This document shows, one piece after another, positions 22,345 through 34,700 of a DNA stretch of 64,000 bases. The notes beneath the pieces were generated by a model, which saw nothing but the letters and a program-made list of their open reading frames with translations, was not told the origin of the DNA and did not search any database. Made by a program: the position numbers and the translations under genes. This DNA is from Arcuatula senhousia. Its lineage: Eukaryota; Mollusca; Bivalvia; Mytilida; Mytilidae. How positions within the stretch are numbered: the first letter of the stretch is position 1; every line of letters starts with the position of its first letter. The stretch lies in contig OZ020307.1 in the NCBI GenBank assembly GCA_963971305.1, positions 12,723,501 to 12,787,500 of the forward strand, written 5' to 3'.

Positions 22345-23990
22345 GACAGAAGTTCAATTCAACAAGAGAGAACCGAGACAAAAGGACAACAAGAAATTAA
22401 CGTGACGTAGAGATACTCTCTTGAGAACACTCGACGTTACTGACAGCTAGCTAAGAAGCATCTATCGACCTATGTAAGAAATCAAGTATGTCAATTTTAA
22501 ATCCGAAACAACACGTTGATGATGAATCATCACACAAAACCGACACACTTGACCACTGTAATGCTAAAAAAGGACATAAGTATAAAAGTATCATATAATC
22601 AATATGTTTACAAAAAAGACTGAATTCAAAGATTTTACTAAAATTTCCATTTCATAACCATTATTCAACACAATTTTAAGCCAGTTTTTCATTCCCAAAG
22701 GATCGTTTTGAATTTATTTGCTTTATAAACAACATTACCGTAGAAATCGGGATGGGGTATTTCCGTAACAATAAAAAATTGACGTGTACAGATATAGATA
22801 ATTATGATAAAACAGTAAACGACTTCACTAATTTGAGGTAACGATATCCTTGTTTTAGTAATTATTTTGTAATAGACCGGTTTTTATAGCTAAAATCAGA
22901 CACACCACTGCAAATCCGAGCATATATTACCAACTGTGAAATATATACTCCGTAAGCTGAAGCAAGTGGTACATCTCCCTCTAGAAAAGGAAAATTAACA
23001 ATAGGAAATGAAAAGTCATCACGTTTTTCACATATTTTAGTGTGTAATTTTCCTTTGATAATACTTAGTTTATTCAAAGTTAATTCCTTGGGATATATTT
23101 CCGTAATAAGATTAGAAAATGTACCTTGTGGGATTGTTTAGTGAAAGAATGTCGTCAAAATATCCGTATGTATTATTAAAAGTTTCAATGAGATGTTGTT
23201 TGTTTGGGGCTTTTTGAAGTTTCGCCATAAATTGGGATTCATAACAATTTAAGAAAAGGTCAGCAATAAGTGAAGCACAATTAGATTCCATAGGGATTCC
23301 AATGACTTGGCGATAAATAGTTTTTCCAAAACGAATATAAATGCTGTCCAAAAGATATTTTAGAGCAGTTATCATTTCTGCATTAGTCCAATTGACGTAA
23401 CCTTTATGAGTCTCGGTGCTAAAAAACGATTTATTAAATAATTTAGAAAGCAGATATCGTTTTATAGTTTTAGATTTATCGAAACACCATTTAACCAGAT
23501 AATTATTCAAATTGTTTTTTTTAATATGATAGTGAGGAAGGTTAGTGTACTAAGTAGAAAAATCGTAGCTATCAACTGTATGGTAAGTACCTTCAAAAGC
23601 ACGAAGTTTGTCTAAAATTCACACTCCAAAATGATTTATACCACTGTTTTCAAATGCCTTTTCGCAGTATCGAATAATAGATTCTTTCATAGTAGTCAAA
23701 GCAAGAGATAGGACTTATAACTTTCTTGAAGCAGATATGAAACGAGATTTATAAGGATTTTTGTGTAATTTTAGTGATCCAGTACATTGTAGGTAGTTTA
23801 TTATATGTTGGGGCGACTCGTAGTGATGTGGTATTAAAATATGGTCCTCAATTATACTAGATTCTGTAGATTGTACGTACATATTAATTTCATTACAGTA
23901 TCTTCTTTTACAATGTATTGCATTTTGTATTTCTCTAGATGATTCATTGCTTGCAATAGTATGATAGTGGTATATCATACTCTATTGAAT
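22345..23990 (-). pseudogene. Decayed reverse-transcriptase retroelement
   Basis: Read on the minus strand, broken frames give, in order: SLKLHKNPYKSRFISASRKL (23715-23770), IGIPMESNCASLIADLFLNC then YGYFDDILSLNNP (23112-23510), and RDDFSFPIVNFPFLEG / AYGVYISQLVIYAR (22862-23060). These correspond to RT fingers, motif B and the catalytic YxDD motif C (here FDD), followed by the thumb-side region. At least two frameshifts or stops separate them. The family is an invertebrate RT type I associate loosely with Penelope-like elements; the class is not certain. A matching 3' part sits at 53935-54315. Confidence 0.75.
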
Positions 23991-24264
23991 TTTAGATGCA
24001 TACCACATAGTTTTATATTGAACTCGGATATATTTTTTTCTGTGTCTATCTACATGTTTTAAGCTAGCTTTGATAATGTATTCTTTATGTTTCTTACTCA
24101 AGCCATGTCAAACCATAGACTTTTTACATAATAAGTGTCATGTATTTCTCTTTTAAAGATGTTTTGACCATAATCTTTTAGATATCCTGATTTTGCATGT
24201 TTTTATAGAATAGAACAAAATGCACTTTTTTTCAATTTATGGAAACATACACGATGAAGCTGAC

Positions 24265-24510
24265 AGGTACCAAAGGGCCATTCGAATGTCAAAAGTTAGT
24301 AAACAAAAATGAGAACAACAGGAAGAAACAGGCAACATGACAACACAACTCAATTATTACCGAGAGTGAACTCGAGTGCTCCGGATGGGTAAGCATTTCA
24401 TGTTTGTTGCAGGACATCCGTCGCATTGCTAACGGTCAATTCAATGTGACAAAGAAGAACAAGACAAAACTCTATGACAAACCAACATCTGTACACTAGC
24501 TCTGGCTATT
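24265..24510 (+). repeat. Dispersed repeat family B copy
   Basis: Contains GGTACCAAAGGGCCATTCGA, CGAGAGTGAACTCGAGTGC, CTCCGGATGGGTAAGC and CTATGACAAACCAACATC. It has the same element order as 14165-14560 and 32715-33200 and lies downstream of the S/P-rich gene. Confidence 0.65.
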
Positions 24511-24760
24511 AACGAATCAGTTGTGATAAGTTCACTCTGAGGATAAAAGATAATGTAAGAAATATTTTAAATCATTTCTTAACTTTTATTCATATATGGC
24601 TACAATTATCATTAAATGAAAACGAATTTCAAATTAAAAAAAACTTTTCACAAATTATGTTGAACATTTTTCTACAACAATATATATATATATAACATGA
24701 CAGTAACAATTAAATAAAAGCAATGAAGTTAACTAACAATAAAATATACAATGACAGTTC

Positions 24761-25064
24761 CTATGATGAGCTATCAGACTCATCACTCCGTACAGCAGCT
24801 AACTTGTTATGTGATATAACCAGTTCATTACTAGGAGAGTTTTTAGGTTCTGGTGAAAACGAACGGATGGATAATCTATCGTCAGATGTAGTTTCTGATT
24901 TGACTTCGTGTTGGTTAGTTGGTTTGACTGGTGACAGCTTCTTTGGTGACGGTAAAATCCTTGGAGGAGACCTGTATCTTGTATCAGGTGTTTTGTGTTT
25001 CTTAGGAGAAGGAGAGCCAGCAGGAGGCAATGATATTTCTCTTACTTCCTTCTTTGGAGAAGTC
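24761..25064 (-). CDS. S/P/Q-rich gene, last exon
   Basis: Acceptor CGTGGCAG. Encodes TSPKKEVREISLPPAGSPS and further SPKK-type motifs, then a serine-rich end (SDESDSSS) and TAG. Confidence 0.9.
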
Positions 25065-28000
25065 CTGCCACGGAAGACAACAATGTTTAGATAATTCATT
25101 TTTTCATTTAAACTTCATCTTTCAAAAATGAAAAGGAATTTTCAATAGTTTTTGATTGAAAAGAATTGAAAAAAACTCTAGTGATGTTATCATAAGAAAG
25201 TGCTTTTAGCTAACAGTTTACAGTCTTTAGTGTAATTTACCATAAACTATAATGCTAGTTTATACCTAGATTCCGGGGGTAAAGTCATCCAGCTAGATGG
25301 CGGTGCAGGAAACCTGAAATAGAAGATAATAAAATTCATTTACATGCTTTTTAATTAAGAAAGCTGGGATGGACAAACAAAAGTTACAATGCAGGGAAAG
25401 TCATTAAACTTTATCTAAGTTCAATTCATTTAAGGAAAAGATTTTTTTTAAAGAATGGTAACAATACATTATAACTTTGTGTAAATACCCTGAGTCGTGG
25501 GCCTCTATAGAATCTATCTTGTCAAAGTCAAGCTTCTTAGTCGGAGAAGTTTCTCTAGATCTACAAAATAGATTAAACAATCTTTAGAACTGTGTTTTTG
25601 CCTCTTTTTAATACATTTGCTTTTTCTAGAAACGTCTGTTTTCTTCACCATGAAAGCGTACAACAAATGTAACATTCTGTTTACTCCATTTTGATCAATT
25701 TCAAAATTTTAGAAAAAAATGACTTTGTTTTTGTTGTTTCCCTATTACAAAGCACTTAATATTCAAATTGAATTAAAAACTGAAATTATTCCAATGTTTG
25801 TGCAAAGAACATTAAGTTATAATGTTTTAATAACATTTACCTTTTGGGTGTTGGTACTACTCTGGTTGGGGACCGATCACTGATGTACATTGATCTACTG
25901 ATGTATGAAATATCTGCAGACTCCATCACGTCTGAATCATGTTTGCTTATATATACAACATCTTCTGGTTTCGGTACTTCGTCCTCTTTGGAAGCTTCAG
26001 AACCTGTAAACTTGCTGCTCTTTACTGATTCGCGTCTTATTTGTCCAGGAGATTGGCCTATTCCAGGAGAGGATTCATTGAAATGTAGTTGACGAGGCAT
26101 TAAATGCATCATGGAGTAATCTTTAGATTGTGGCTGTCCTTGAAGAACTGGAGCTTCTCCAGATATACCATACTGGGGGCTTTGGTGATAGGGTGGTTCA
26201 TTTGGTCTTTGTGGTAGATTCCTTAATGAATCTAATGATTGTTTATTTGAAGGACCGACTGGTCGCTGACCCAAAGATGGTCCTTTTTGAAAAGAATGCG
26301 ATGTTCGCTCTTGAGATGAAGCACTGGAGGGACCGACTGATCTCTGACCCGAAGATAGTCCTTTTTGTGAAGAATGCGATGTTCGCTCTTGAGATGAAGC
26401 ATTTGAAGGACCGACTGATCTCTGACCCGAAGATTGCCTATTTTGTGAAGAATGCGACGACCGCTCATGTGAGGAAGCATTCGATGCAGTTCTAGATATT
26501 TGTCTAGGGGGTGTCGTTGCAGGTGTTTGTCTTGTCGGTGTTGCTGAAGACAATGATGTATTTGGTGATGATTTCCGGTGCATATGTTCAGACATATTCA
26601 TTGACTGCATGATACCCATTTCCTGTCTTTGACTTGTAGATCTAGACATCGGGGATGGTTGTCTTTGGACTCCAGTTGTTTTTGATGCAGATAATCTCAT
26701 TGAAGTTGGGTCATGTATAGATGAGGTCAAGTTTGCACTCTTGAAAGAAACGTTTGATAAAGGTTGTTCATGAATAGTAGCAGAATTTGTCATAGGACCC
26801 CTATATACAGGTGCATTTATTCTTGAAGATTGAGGTTGAAGGGAAAATTGTCTCATCATTGATGACTGTTGCATCTGAAGTGGGCTACTCGAAATTTGCT
26901 GAGAAACTTGTGTTGGCACTTGTCTAATTGATTGTGATGACATGTTTGACATCATTGATGGTATATTTCTTTTTACTGATGGTCTATTTTGTATTTGTCC
27001 ACTCATTATTTTAGATGGAAGAGGAGACAGTCCAACACTGAAAAAAAGTTAATACACAATTTAATTTTAGGTAAATTTATACTGCGACAAATAGTGACAT
27101 TGACTACACTATACTAGTAGTTACTTTTGAAAGCAAAAAAATCAAGGGCAGTCAAAATTAAGGTAGAATCTTTCATACTTACCCAGACTGACTTCTGAAG
27201 TTGTTAGTTACATCTCTAACACTTTCTACAGTCTACAATAACAAACATGTATCAATAAGCTATAGAAACATCATCAATACTTAGAATTAAAATTAAAATA
27301 ATATAATTATACATAAAGATTTCATCAAATGCACAATGCACAAAGTTATTTTTTATAAGAGATTATCTGGTCATAACCTTATATATCCACATGGTTCAAA
27401 AACTGAAAAATACCTGTCTGTGAAACAGAACAATTTCATCATTGTCTTCATTCTGAGTTTCATCTATGTTAGCGGCTTCTATTAGTTCTTCAGGTCTCTC
27501 ATTTTGTTCACTGCCTTTATGTTCTGACCCTGATACAATAGCAATATCCTCTAACTGATATTGGTTTTCTGTCCCTTCTTCATCACCATCCAATTTTTCC
27601 TGTTCTTGTTCATCAGGTTCTCCTTCATCGTCTTGTTTTTCTCCGTCTAGTAGTTTTTCAGTTTCATCTTGTGTCCCGTCAAATTTGACTTTCATTGATG
27701 ATCCACGTTGTGCCAATTTGCCCTGCAGTTCTTGTGTCATCAATGACTGCTTTATTTGATCACTAACAAAGATGGCAAAAACTATAGCATCATAAATTTA
27801 ACAAAATTAAGGCAAATATTTTCTATTGTTTGATATACCATTTAAAACTAAGAATGCTTCAGACTCTAGGAAATCCATATTTACTATAAAAATGATAATA
27901 TATATGTAATAAAAACTTTGCATGAGAATTGAAGGTTAAACTGGCAATAGCATGATGCAAAACATTAATGAAAATCTAAAACACCAGATAAAAACTAACC

Positions 28001-28066
28001 CGTATATAGAACGAAATCTGGTGTCTTTACTTGGAGTGATCTCATTTGGAATTGGTACTGAAGGTA
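24761..28066 (-). CDS. Unrecognised disordered S/P/Q-rich protein with SPKK motifs (7 exons, 5' end missing)
   Basis: I do not recognise the family. CDS: complement of 28066-28000, 27762-27414, 27232-27183, 27037-25841, 25560-25489, 25313-25266 and 25064-24761. All junctions are in phase, giving 694 codons plus stop after a two-base partial codon, so at least one upstream exon is missing. In order: PSVPIPNEITPSKDTRFRSI; a short helix-like KQSLMTQELQGKLAQRG; an acidic stretch (exon 2, rich in E/D); a ~400-residue Q/S/M/R-rich exon with three 26-residue repeats; and a C-terminus with repeated (S/T)P(K)K sites (TPKR, SPTKK, SPKK, SPSPKK, LPSPKK) and PPSSWMTLPPES. SPKK-type motifs are known as DNA minor-groove binders and CDK-type sites, so a nuclear or cytoskeletal, phospho-regulated role is possible; that is inference. 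AATAAA on the minus strand lies at 24585-24590. Confidence 0.85.
25266..25313 (-). CDS. S/P/Q-rich gene, 48-base exon
   Basis: Acceptor TTCTATTTCAG; donor GTATAA. Encodes FPAPPSSWMTLPPES. Confidence 0.85.
25489..25560 (-). CDS. S/P/Q-rich gene, 72-base exon
   Basis: Acceptor TTTTGTAG; donor GTATTT. Encodes SRETSPTKKLDFDKIDSI and EAHDS. Confidence 0.85.
25841..27037 (-). CDS. S/P/Q-rich gene, 1.2 kb exon
   Basis: Acceptor TTTTTTTCAG; donor GTAAAT. Encodes VGLSPLPSKIMSGQIQNR, then Q/S/M-rich sequence, the triple 26-residue repeat, a P/Q/S linker, and an S-rich end (SDVMESADISYISRSMYIS) finishing VVPTPK. The minus-strand frame is open over all 1197 bases. Confidence 0.92.
26252..26485 (-). repeat. 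In-frame 78-bp tandem repeat, three copies, inside coding exon
   Basis: GGACCGACTG recurs at 26252, 26330 and 26408, exactly 78 bp apart. On the coding strand each unit encodes 26 residues of the type NASSQERTSHSSQKG / LSSGQRSVGPS. The period is a multiple of three, so copy-number change would keep the frame. Confidence 0.92.
27183..27232 (-). CDS. S/P/Q-rich gene, 50-base exon
   Basis: Acceptor ATTGTAG; donor GTAAG. Encodes TVESVRDVTNNFRSQS. Its phases match both neighbours. Confidence 0.82.
27414..27762 (-). CDS. S/P/Q-rich gene, acidic exon
   Basis: Acceptor TTTGTTAG; donor GTATTT. Encodes DQIKQSLMTQELQGKLAQRG and then a long E/D/Q-rich segment ending DNDEIVLFHRQ. Length 349 bases, phase 0 at the end. 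Confidence 0.88.
28000..28066 (-). CDS. S/P/Q-rich gene, exon (first one resolved)
   Basis: Acceptor GTTTCAG; donor GTTAGT. Encodes PSVPIPNEITPSKDTRFR and SIYG. A second in-frame acceptor (CTTCAG) lies nine bases inside the exon. Confidence 0.75.
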
Positions 28067-31000
28067 CTGAAACATTCCTTTACGATAAACAATTAAATTT
28101 TTTAAACAACATACGTTAGATTCAACCTTAACAAAAACAAGATACACAGAAAAATATAACAGTCGATCAATACGTGCTGTCAAAACTTGTAAACAACAAA
28201 AATTCACAGGCTCAATTATGATAAATATAATTCATAATTAAACAAACTTCACAGTGTAATCTTTTGTCAATAAAAAGCAACAATAAGAAAAACGTAGTTT
28301 CAGATTGATTGCCACAATTTCAAAGTTGAAAAGCACATTATATATATGACGCCGCGCACGATGATAAACCAAGTTTCAAGAAAATAACTTTCTTAACGCT
28401 ATTGTTTATCTTTGATATAAATTCTTGAAAAAAGATGGTCCATGACCTATGACAAATTATATATTGTTGTTTAGAGAAAGATTCGGACTTTCTTGTGTTA
28501 GTTTTTGGTTGAAATGTAATGAAAAAAAAATTGTTTTAATCAAAGGAGAATATCAAAATTTTGAAAATATTGGATCTTTTCCCATTACTTCTATACAGTC
28601 TAATATCTAGTGGTATTCAATTATCTCCCCTGCAGAAAACAGCTAATGTGTTTTTAAATTTTTAACGATGACAACAACGATGGCGACGGCATATAAACAA
28701 TCTTCAATTTTCATTTATTACGCATGGATTTGACTACTATCATATACGTTGGACATGTTATGTTATTAACGAATCTTTTCTGTTGCGTAAACAGTTGTTT
28801 ATAAGGTCAACAAAAGTGCATATTTTAACAAATCGAGTGAAACTTATTGGCCGCTGGAAAAAATTAAAATGTCAAATCAACCTTTAAAAAATCACACAAG
28901 GCGTAATACCTTTAGTACATTTTCGAAACTTGTGGGAATGTTAGGTTATTACCTTTTCTTTCGACAGATATTAGTTTGAAAATTATATTTTACTGTTATC
29001 ATATAACGATCCATTTGAATTCAATGTGTAACTATGAAAAACTTTCAAGGGACACAACCAAGTTCTATCTTTAATAAATTATAAACATGATAAATGGGAG
29101 GCATTCCTATTTTTAAAACGGATGACTGAATATTGAATTGGACATTTACTCCAATACAATGCAAATTCACATACTGTTGATCCCAATTTACGGATACCGG
29201 TCAAAAAGGTAAACATGTTCTATGACATAATCGAATTCAACAGGTAAATCGTGTACTTTTAAAAAGAAGGTTGTCAAGACGGACTAGAAAAATAGGTCTT
29301 TTTCTTAATTTTATTTTGGCTTTACCTCTTGCAGTACATGTCTGAAAATTTGCAGATGGGAAGATATACATTTAAACAAATAGTGTGATTTTTTTCAATT
29401 TTTTATATAAAAGTTAAAGTTGTGCGATCCATTTCAGTTTGCACCGTATGCATTTCATAAATATCCACATAATAACATGCATTAAAATGCAATCTGTTAC
29501 TTTTAAAAACTCTTTTTAATTCAAAAAAGTTTATTTTATCAGCATAACTTAGAATTGGAAGAAATTTTGTACTAAAAAGAACTTTTGATTCACTTGACAA
29601 CCAGGATAAACATTCGAATTGACTTTCCTATCTTTTCCGATGAAGAGCTCACATTCTATTGTTTAAATACCACAGGTTTTCGGACTGTATATAAACTTCC
29701 CGCCAACAACGATAATTTCAAAGTGAAATAACTTGAAAAATCGACCCATGACCCCCTATTTCAAATGAATATTTCAATGTGCCATGGTATTAACATTAAT
29801 TATGCAAATTTGTAGACGATGGTCTACCAAAGTAACGTGTCCCCTTAAAGTGTTGATTCTGTAGAATAGTTTTTGATAAGTCTTTTCATTATCATTTTAC
29901 ACAGAAAAACAGGAGCGTTTTGAGAAAACTGAAAAAAAAACCGTAATTTTCGTGCTGTAGACGCGTAACATAATCAAGCAAAACATTTTGCATTTCTGGG
30001 TGTAACTTTTTAAATTGTTGAGTTTTATAAACCGAGACTTGTAGGCCGACTTAAAATTTTGTTGGCTGAGTAAAATCAAAATAAAGCGCAATTTTGTTAT
30101 GATCGCCATTTTTGTCTTGAAAAAAGGACGTAGACGCTACGAAAAGTGCCTCACAAAAATATTTTTTGACAAGCGGTTTTATTTAAATGATCTATAAAAT
30201 CAACGGCAATAGTTCTGAGCTTAAAAATACAAATCATCCAAGCATTTTTCTTTATGTTCTGATCATTTTTGAACTATTTGTAAGTGAAATTTCGTGAACA
30301 GGGGCAGAAAACAAAATAATAGGAAAATGTCACAAAAATGAAAACGACGTTTTCAAGTTTTTAATCTTTAAAATAAATAATTTTATGAGGTGATTCGAAT
30401 GATATTATTTTCGCCCTTAAAATATTTTTTTTGCAAGCAAATTCATTTTTAGATAAGGAGTTTAATTTCAAAAATCACCTAAAGGGTTCCTTCTTGTAAA
30501 AATCTGAGTTTTAGTACAAGTGAGTCACACGACGTAAAATAGCCGTTTTGGGCGTGGGACATTTTTTTGGTCAAACTTTTCATATTTCCAATAAGACGAA
30601 CAAATAAAAACATTTTTTTTCTTATATATTTATTCAAGTTAACATATCTTAAAACCTGAAAAAAATATTACTTTTGAATTTTAACGCACTTACATTTTCT
30701 TTCCATTTCGCACAAAACTGTCACATTTCCAAGAATCAAGACAAAATACTACTATTTTTACGCTTGCTTTAATATTTGAGATAATTTATCTTTGACTTAC
30801 AGCTCTGGATTAAAACTTTGAAAACAATTTTTAAATGTGCATTTTGTCAATTTGTTGTAGAACTAGTATCGAAATTTTATGATAATAAATATCAAGACCA
30901 TTGGATTTTTACGATTGCTGCTTTGACGTTTTTCAATACATGTATTTAACACGACGTTATCATACACGTTGAGTAAGGTTTAATTTATTTTCATATTTAT

Positions 31001-31639
31001 CTTTATGTTTATTATTATTAGGGGAAGGCCCATTCCTCTTTGATGTGATAATATTGGTGCGTGTTTGTAGAAAAAATGATTAAAGGTTAAACATATGAAA
31101 AAGTACAAATGAAGAGAAAACTTATAAATAAATACGTTATTTTTATATGTAAAACAAAAACATGACAAACATGACACCACATTTAAGCAAAACATAAGTA
31201 TAATAAACTGAATTCGGATAAATATTCCAAAACGTTTTTAAATTGAAAAAAATCATACTTTAAAAATGTCATACAATATTAAAAGAAGCAAAATGGAGTT
31301 TTAGCACAATCTTATGTTTTTGTAACGTCAACTTGACGACGTTACGGAAAGTGGTAACAATATCGTGCGCGACGTCATATCGGGTTTTACGTCTAAAAAT
31401 GTCTAGAATTGCCAGTTAAATTTCCAAGGCCGATCGACTAGATATCATTGTTTTTTACATGATATTATTTTTCTTAACATGTACGTAAGTTTAAGGTTTG
31501 TTGTCCATCAATAAAATATCCTTTAAGACACAATTTTTTTTAACTATGTTAATTTCATTATTCTAACGACTTTTTTCTTTGTTCCAATTCGGTTTGAATG
31601 GATAAATACTACTATAATTTACGATTCTGACCTATAGTG
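28067..31639. other. Intergenic or intronic, no gene recognised
   Basis: Between the receptor's stop codon and the first resolved exon of the S/P/Q-rich gene. The missing 5' exon(s) of that gene should lie here, but I could not pick them out. AT-rich; a near-palindrome GTAACGTCAACTTGACGACG TTAC lies at 31323-31346. TTTATT (AATAAA on the minus strand) near 31007 could serve the receptor. Confidence 0.4.
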
Positions 31640-31776
31640 TCATACATACATTTGTTCAGTTTGCATTGCCTTCAATCGGTAGCTGACGGCACCAAATACA
31701 CATGTAAGCAACAAAACAGGAACAATGGCTAGGAAAATTGTCAGGCCTAGCATTTCTGCTTGTTCAGCAACATGTA
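31640..31776 (-). CDS. Receptor exon S: transmembrane helix, short tail, stop
   Basis: Acceptor GTATTGTAG. Encodes HVAEQAEM, a hydrophobic helix ([20 protein letters not shown], then AVSY), and the tail [12 protein letters not shown] with TGA. The order and basic residues after the helix give a type I topology (tail inside). The terminal M-Y-V could be a class II PDZ ligand. Confidence 0.9.
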
Positions 31777-34700
31777 CTACAATACAATCATTTCAAAATT
31801 TTTGAAATCTGTTTTGACAAATTTTGATTGGTGCAAAAATATAGGAAAACTGCATCTCAATGTTAAAAGTTCTTTTGTCTGATTTGATTTTATGTCCTTT
31901 TTTTCATATAATCAGAGTATTTTATTCTATTTGTAATGAAAGTATAATGTTTTAAATTTTTTTTTCCAGAATGATTAACTGATTGTCAACATACCTATTT
32001 TAACATCATGTCGAATTAAGAAATATGAATGTAACACTTTAAAGATGCCATCATTGTTTACAGCACATGAGTACAGGCCTGTCTGGTTATCAGAAGGTAA
32101 CAAGGTAAGCTCTCCTACGTATCCCTCTCCTGGTATCTGTAAAGTTTAGAATACTGTTTTATGCAAAAAGGGTGGACATTCTCCAAAATCAACCTTAAAA
32201 CATAAGAAGCACGGAAATAGCCTATTTCTATTACGTTCTTGTCTCAAAGAAAACCGTGCCCTGAAACAAGAATTTCATACCTATAAAAGAGATGGTGCAA
32301 TTGAAAGCTCTTCCTTATAGAATAAAGAATAGCTGAAGTTCTTCGTTTATTTAAACTGATTTTGCAAAGAACATAGGTTTACTGGTGTAGGCCTATAGGT
32401 AAGTCATCTTTGATTTCCCGGAAAAAAATATTTTGTCAAAAGATTAAGTCCTTGAGGATTGGCTTTTAGTTGCACTATCACTTTTATAGAGTAAAAGACT
32501 CTAATGATAACCCTTTTATCACTACTGCTCTATCAATAGATGGATGCTTAACAATAGTCATATTTATGTAAAGATGATATGGCCACAGATTAATCGGATA
32601 ATACTGTTTTTTTTTTCAAAGATACAAAATCCTTACTTGTTTGACATGCTTCCGTAGCACAATATCATTTAGGGTGATAAAACTCCAATATATTTATATA
32701 TTATCATATTATTATGCCAACGGGGCATCCGAATTTCAAAAGTCCATTAGGGCAAAGACAAAACCAGTAAACACAAACGAGAACAACGCGAAGAAACAGA
32801 CAACACAAAACACAAGAACAACTGCATAACAATGAACAACGTGAACTAAAGTTGTAACGAGAGTGAGCCCAGGTGCTCCGGAAGAGTGGGCAGTAAACGT
32901 TCCTGCTTGCTATATCACACATCGTCGCGCTGCTAATGGTCAATTCAGTGTGTCAAATCCGGTAAAGGAAAACAAAACAAAGCCATATGACAAACTAACA
33001 TTTGCACACATCTGAGACCTAGGAACCATATATCTGTCTATAAGTGCATGATGTCTTGCATAAAGTTTCTTCAGTGAACACAACAACCGAGGAGCAACGT
33101 AACCCTGTGTTAACAATTCTGTGTTAGGTGCAACGCTCTACCAAGGAAATTGATGTCCCATAAGCTCTGGATTAACCAATCAGCTGTCATTCATAAACTT
33201 AAAATGATAAGCAGGAGTGGACGATGTGTTGCTACACAAGAAGGGAAAGTTTACGATTGAAAAGTTTGTCGTAGAGTTGAAAGTCTTCCTTGAGAGTCTT
33301 TTTCGAGATGTAGATTTTGACATGAAGCAGACTTTGACATTTGGCCAATCGCAAAAGCAGCGAGTAGCGCCTACTGGCCTTGTTGAAGGCTGATGGCTGT
33401 GCTGTTTTCCATTCTGGTCTTTTTAAATTGCAGCTTGTTTATGTGGGTTTCGTCGCGTACACAAATTCCACATCTCATTATCTTCTTTTCCAATAATCAG
33501 TTGTGTTCTTTATGTAAAGTTCTTTGCGATATATGAAATATAGAAAGTAACGAAATCGAGAATTGATCAGTGAAAGGACATCATGAATATAACGGAAAGT
33601 AAGTTTAAAAGAGAGAGCGCGTCTACGATCTTGTTTGTCTAGAAGTGATTTTAAAGAAGTCTGCTTCATGTGAATGAAGAAACAAATCAGTCAGGATGCC
33701 TACTGGAATACTTATTATTTGCTGTAAAACGCGTCCACAAAACTGAACAAATATGTCGTCAATAAGAAAGTTGAGCATGTCAATTTTTGTGTCCTCTGTA
33801 AATTTGTCTTTTTTCTTATATAGAATATTTATGCCTTCAATTTCCGTTCTTTTGAAAAAAAAACTGCGTTTAAATAGCTGTGCCAATCGTGGTTTGAGTT
33901 GTTTGTGCATGTGGATTTTTTAAAATTATAAATTGTGGAGAAATCGAATGTTTTGGTGCTTTTATAGGGTGAAACTGATGAAGAGTTAAGAATCTAACAG
34001 TTCTTTCGATTCTTTTAGGATTTTCATTTGATTGACACCATTTCTAGAATAACAAAAATCGAAATATTTCTGGGGGACGGATTTGATAGCCGTCATTTTT
34101 GAAGTTAACAGAACTGAATGTCGTTTTTACCTTTGGATCTACTTTTTGAGAGGCATGGATTTTGATCAGAATATCTTCCTTGAACCATTCTATTCTGGTC
34201 TGTACGCCTTCTTTGATAAATCTGGTGTAGTCGCATCGAAACTTAACCTCGCTATCCTGGTGCTCATAAACCTCAGACATACGTTCTACAAATGCAAAAC
34301 CTCAAATATTTGACCGTTCTGAGCGAAATGAAATACAAACAAGTTCCTCTATATTATATACTATTAACGGAAAAAAGAAACTGTGCATCACTTTGAAAAA
34401 TCACTGATTCAATATTTTATTAAGTATTTGATACATTTTATCACAAAAGTATTGCAGAATCATTTTTTAAAGATCTGGACAAAAAATTTCATTTTTACAC
34501 CCCTAAAAGATGTTTGTTTGCAGATTGAAATCAGGTAGTGTCAATTTGAAATTCACAAAATCACACTTTGGAAACAATGCACATTTTTAAAATTCAGTTT
34601 TCTCAGCTGATTTTCGCCAAAAACGTTTCTCCTTTTAGTGGTTGAAAGTTAACAGGTCTAATTTTGAGTGAAAATCTTGATTTTTCATTTTTGGGTTAAA

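Noticed and set aside
24723..25094. 123-codon plus-strand frame
   Set aside because: Mirror of the last exon of the S/P/Q-rich gene; the minus strand has the phased acceptor and stop.
26130..26495. Plus-strand frame of 121 codons with internal repeats
   Set aside because: It is the antisense shadow of the 78-bp coding repeat in the S/P/Q-rich exon.
34044..34109. Extension of the Ig exon past the GTTAAC donor to GYQIR
   Set aside because: The only GT beyond (GTCCCC) leaves phase 1, while the next exon needs phase 0; protein continuity supports the earlier donor, though cDNA should decide.
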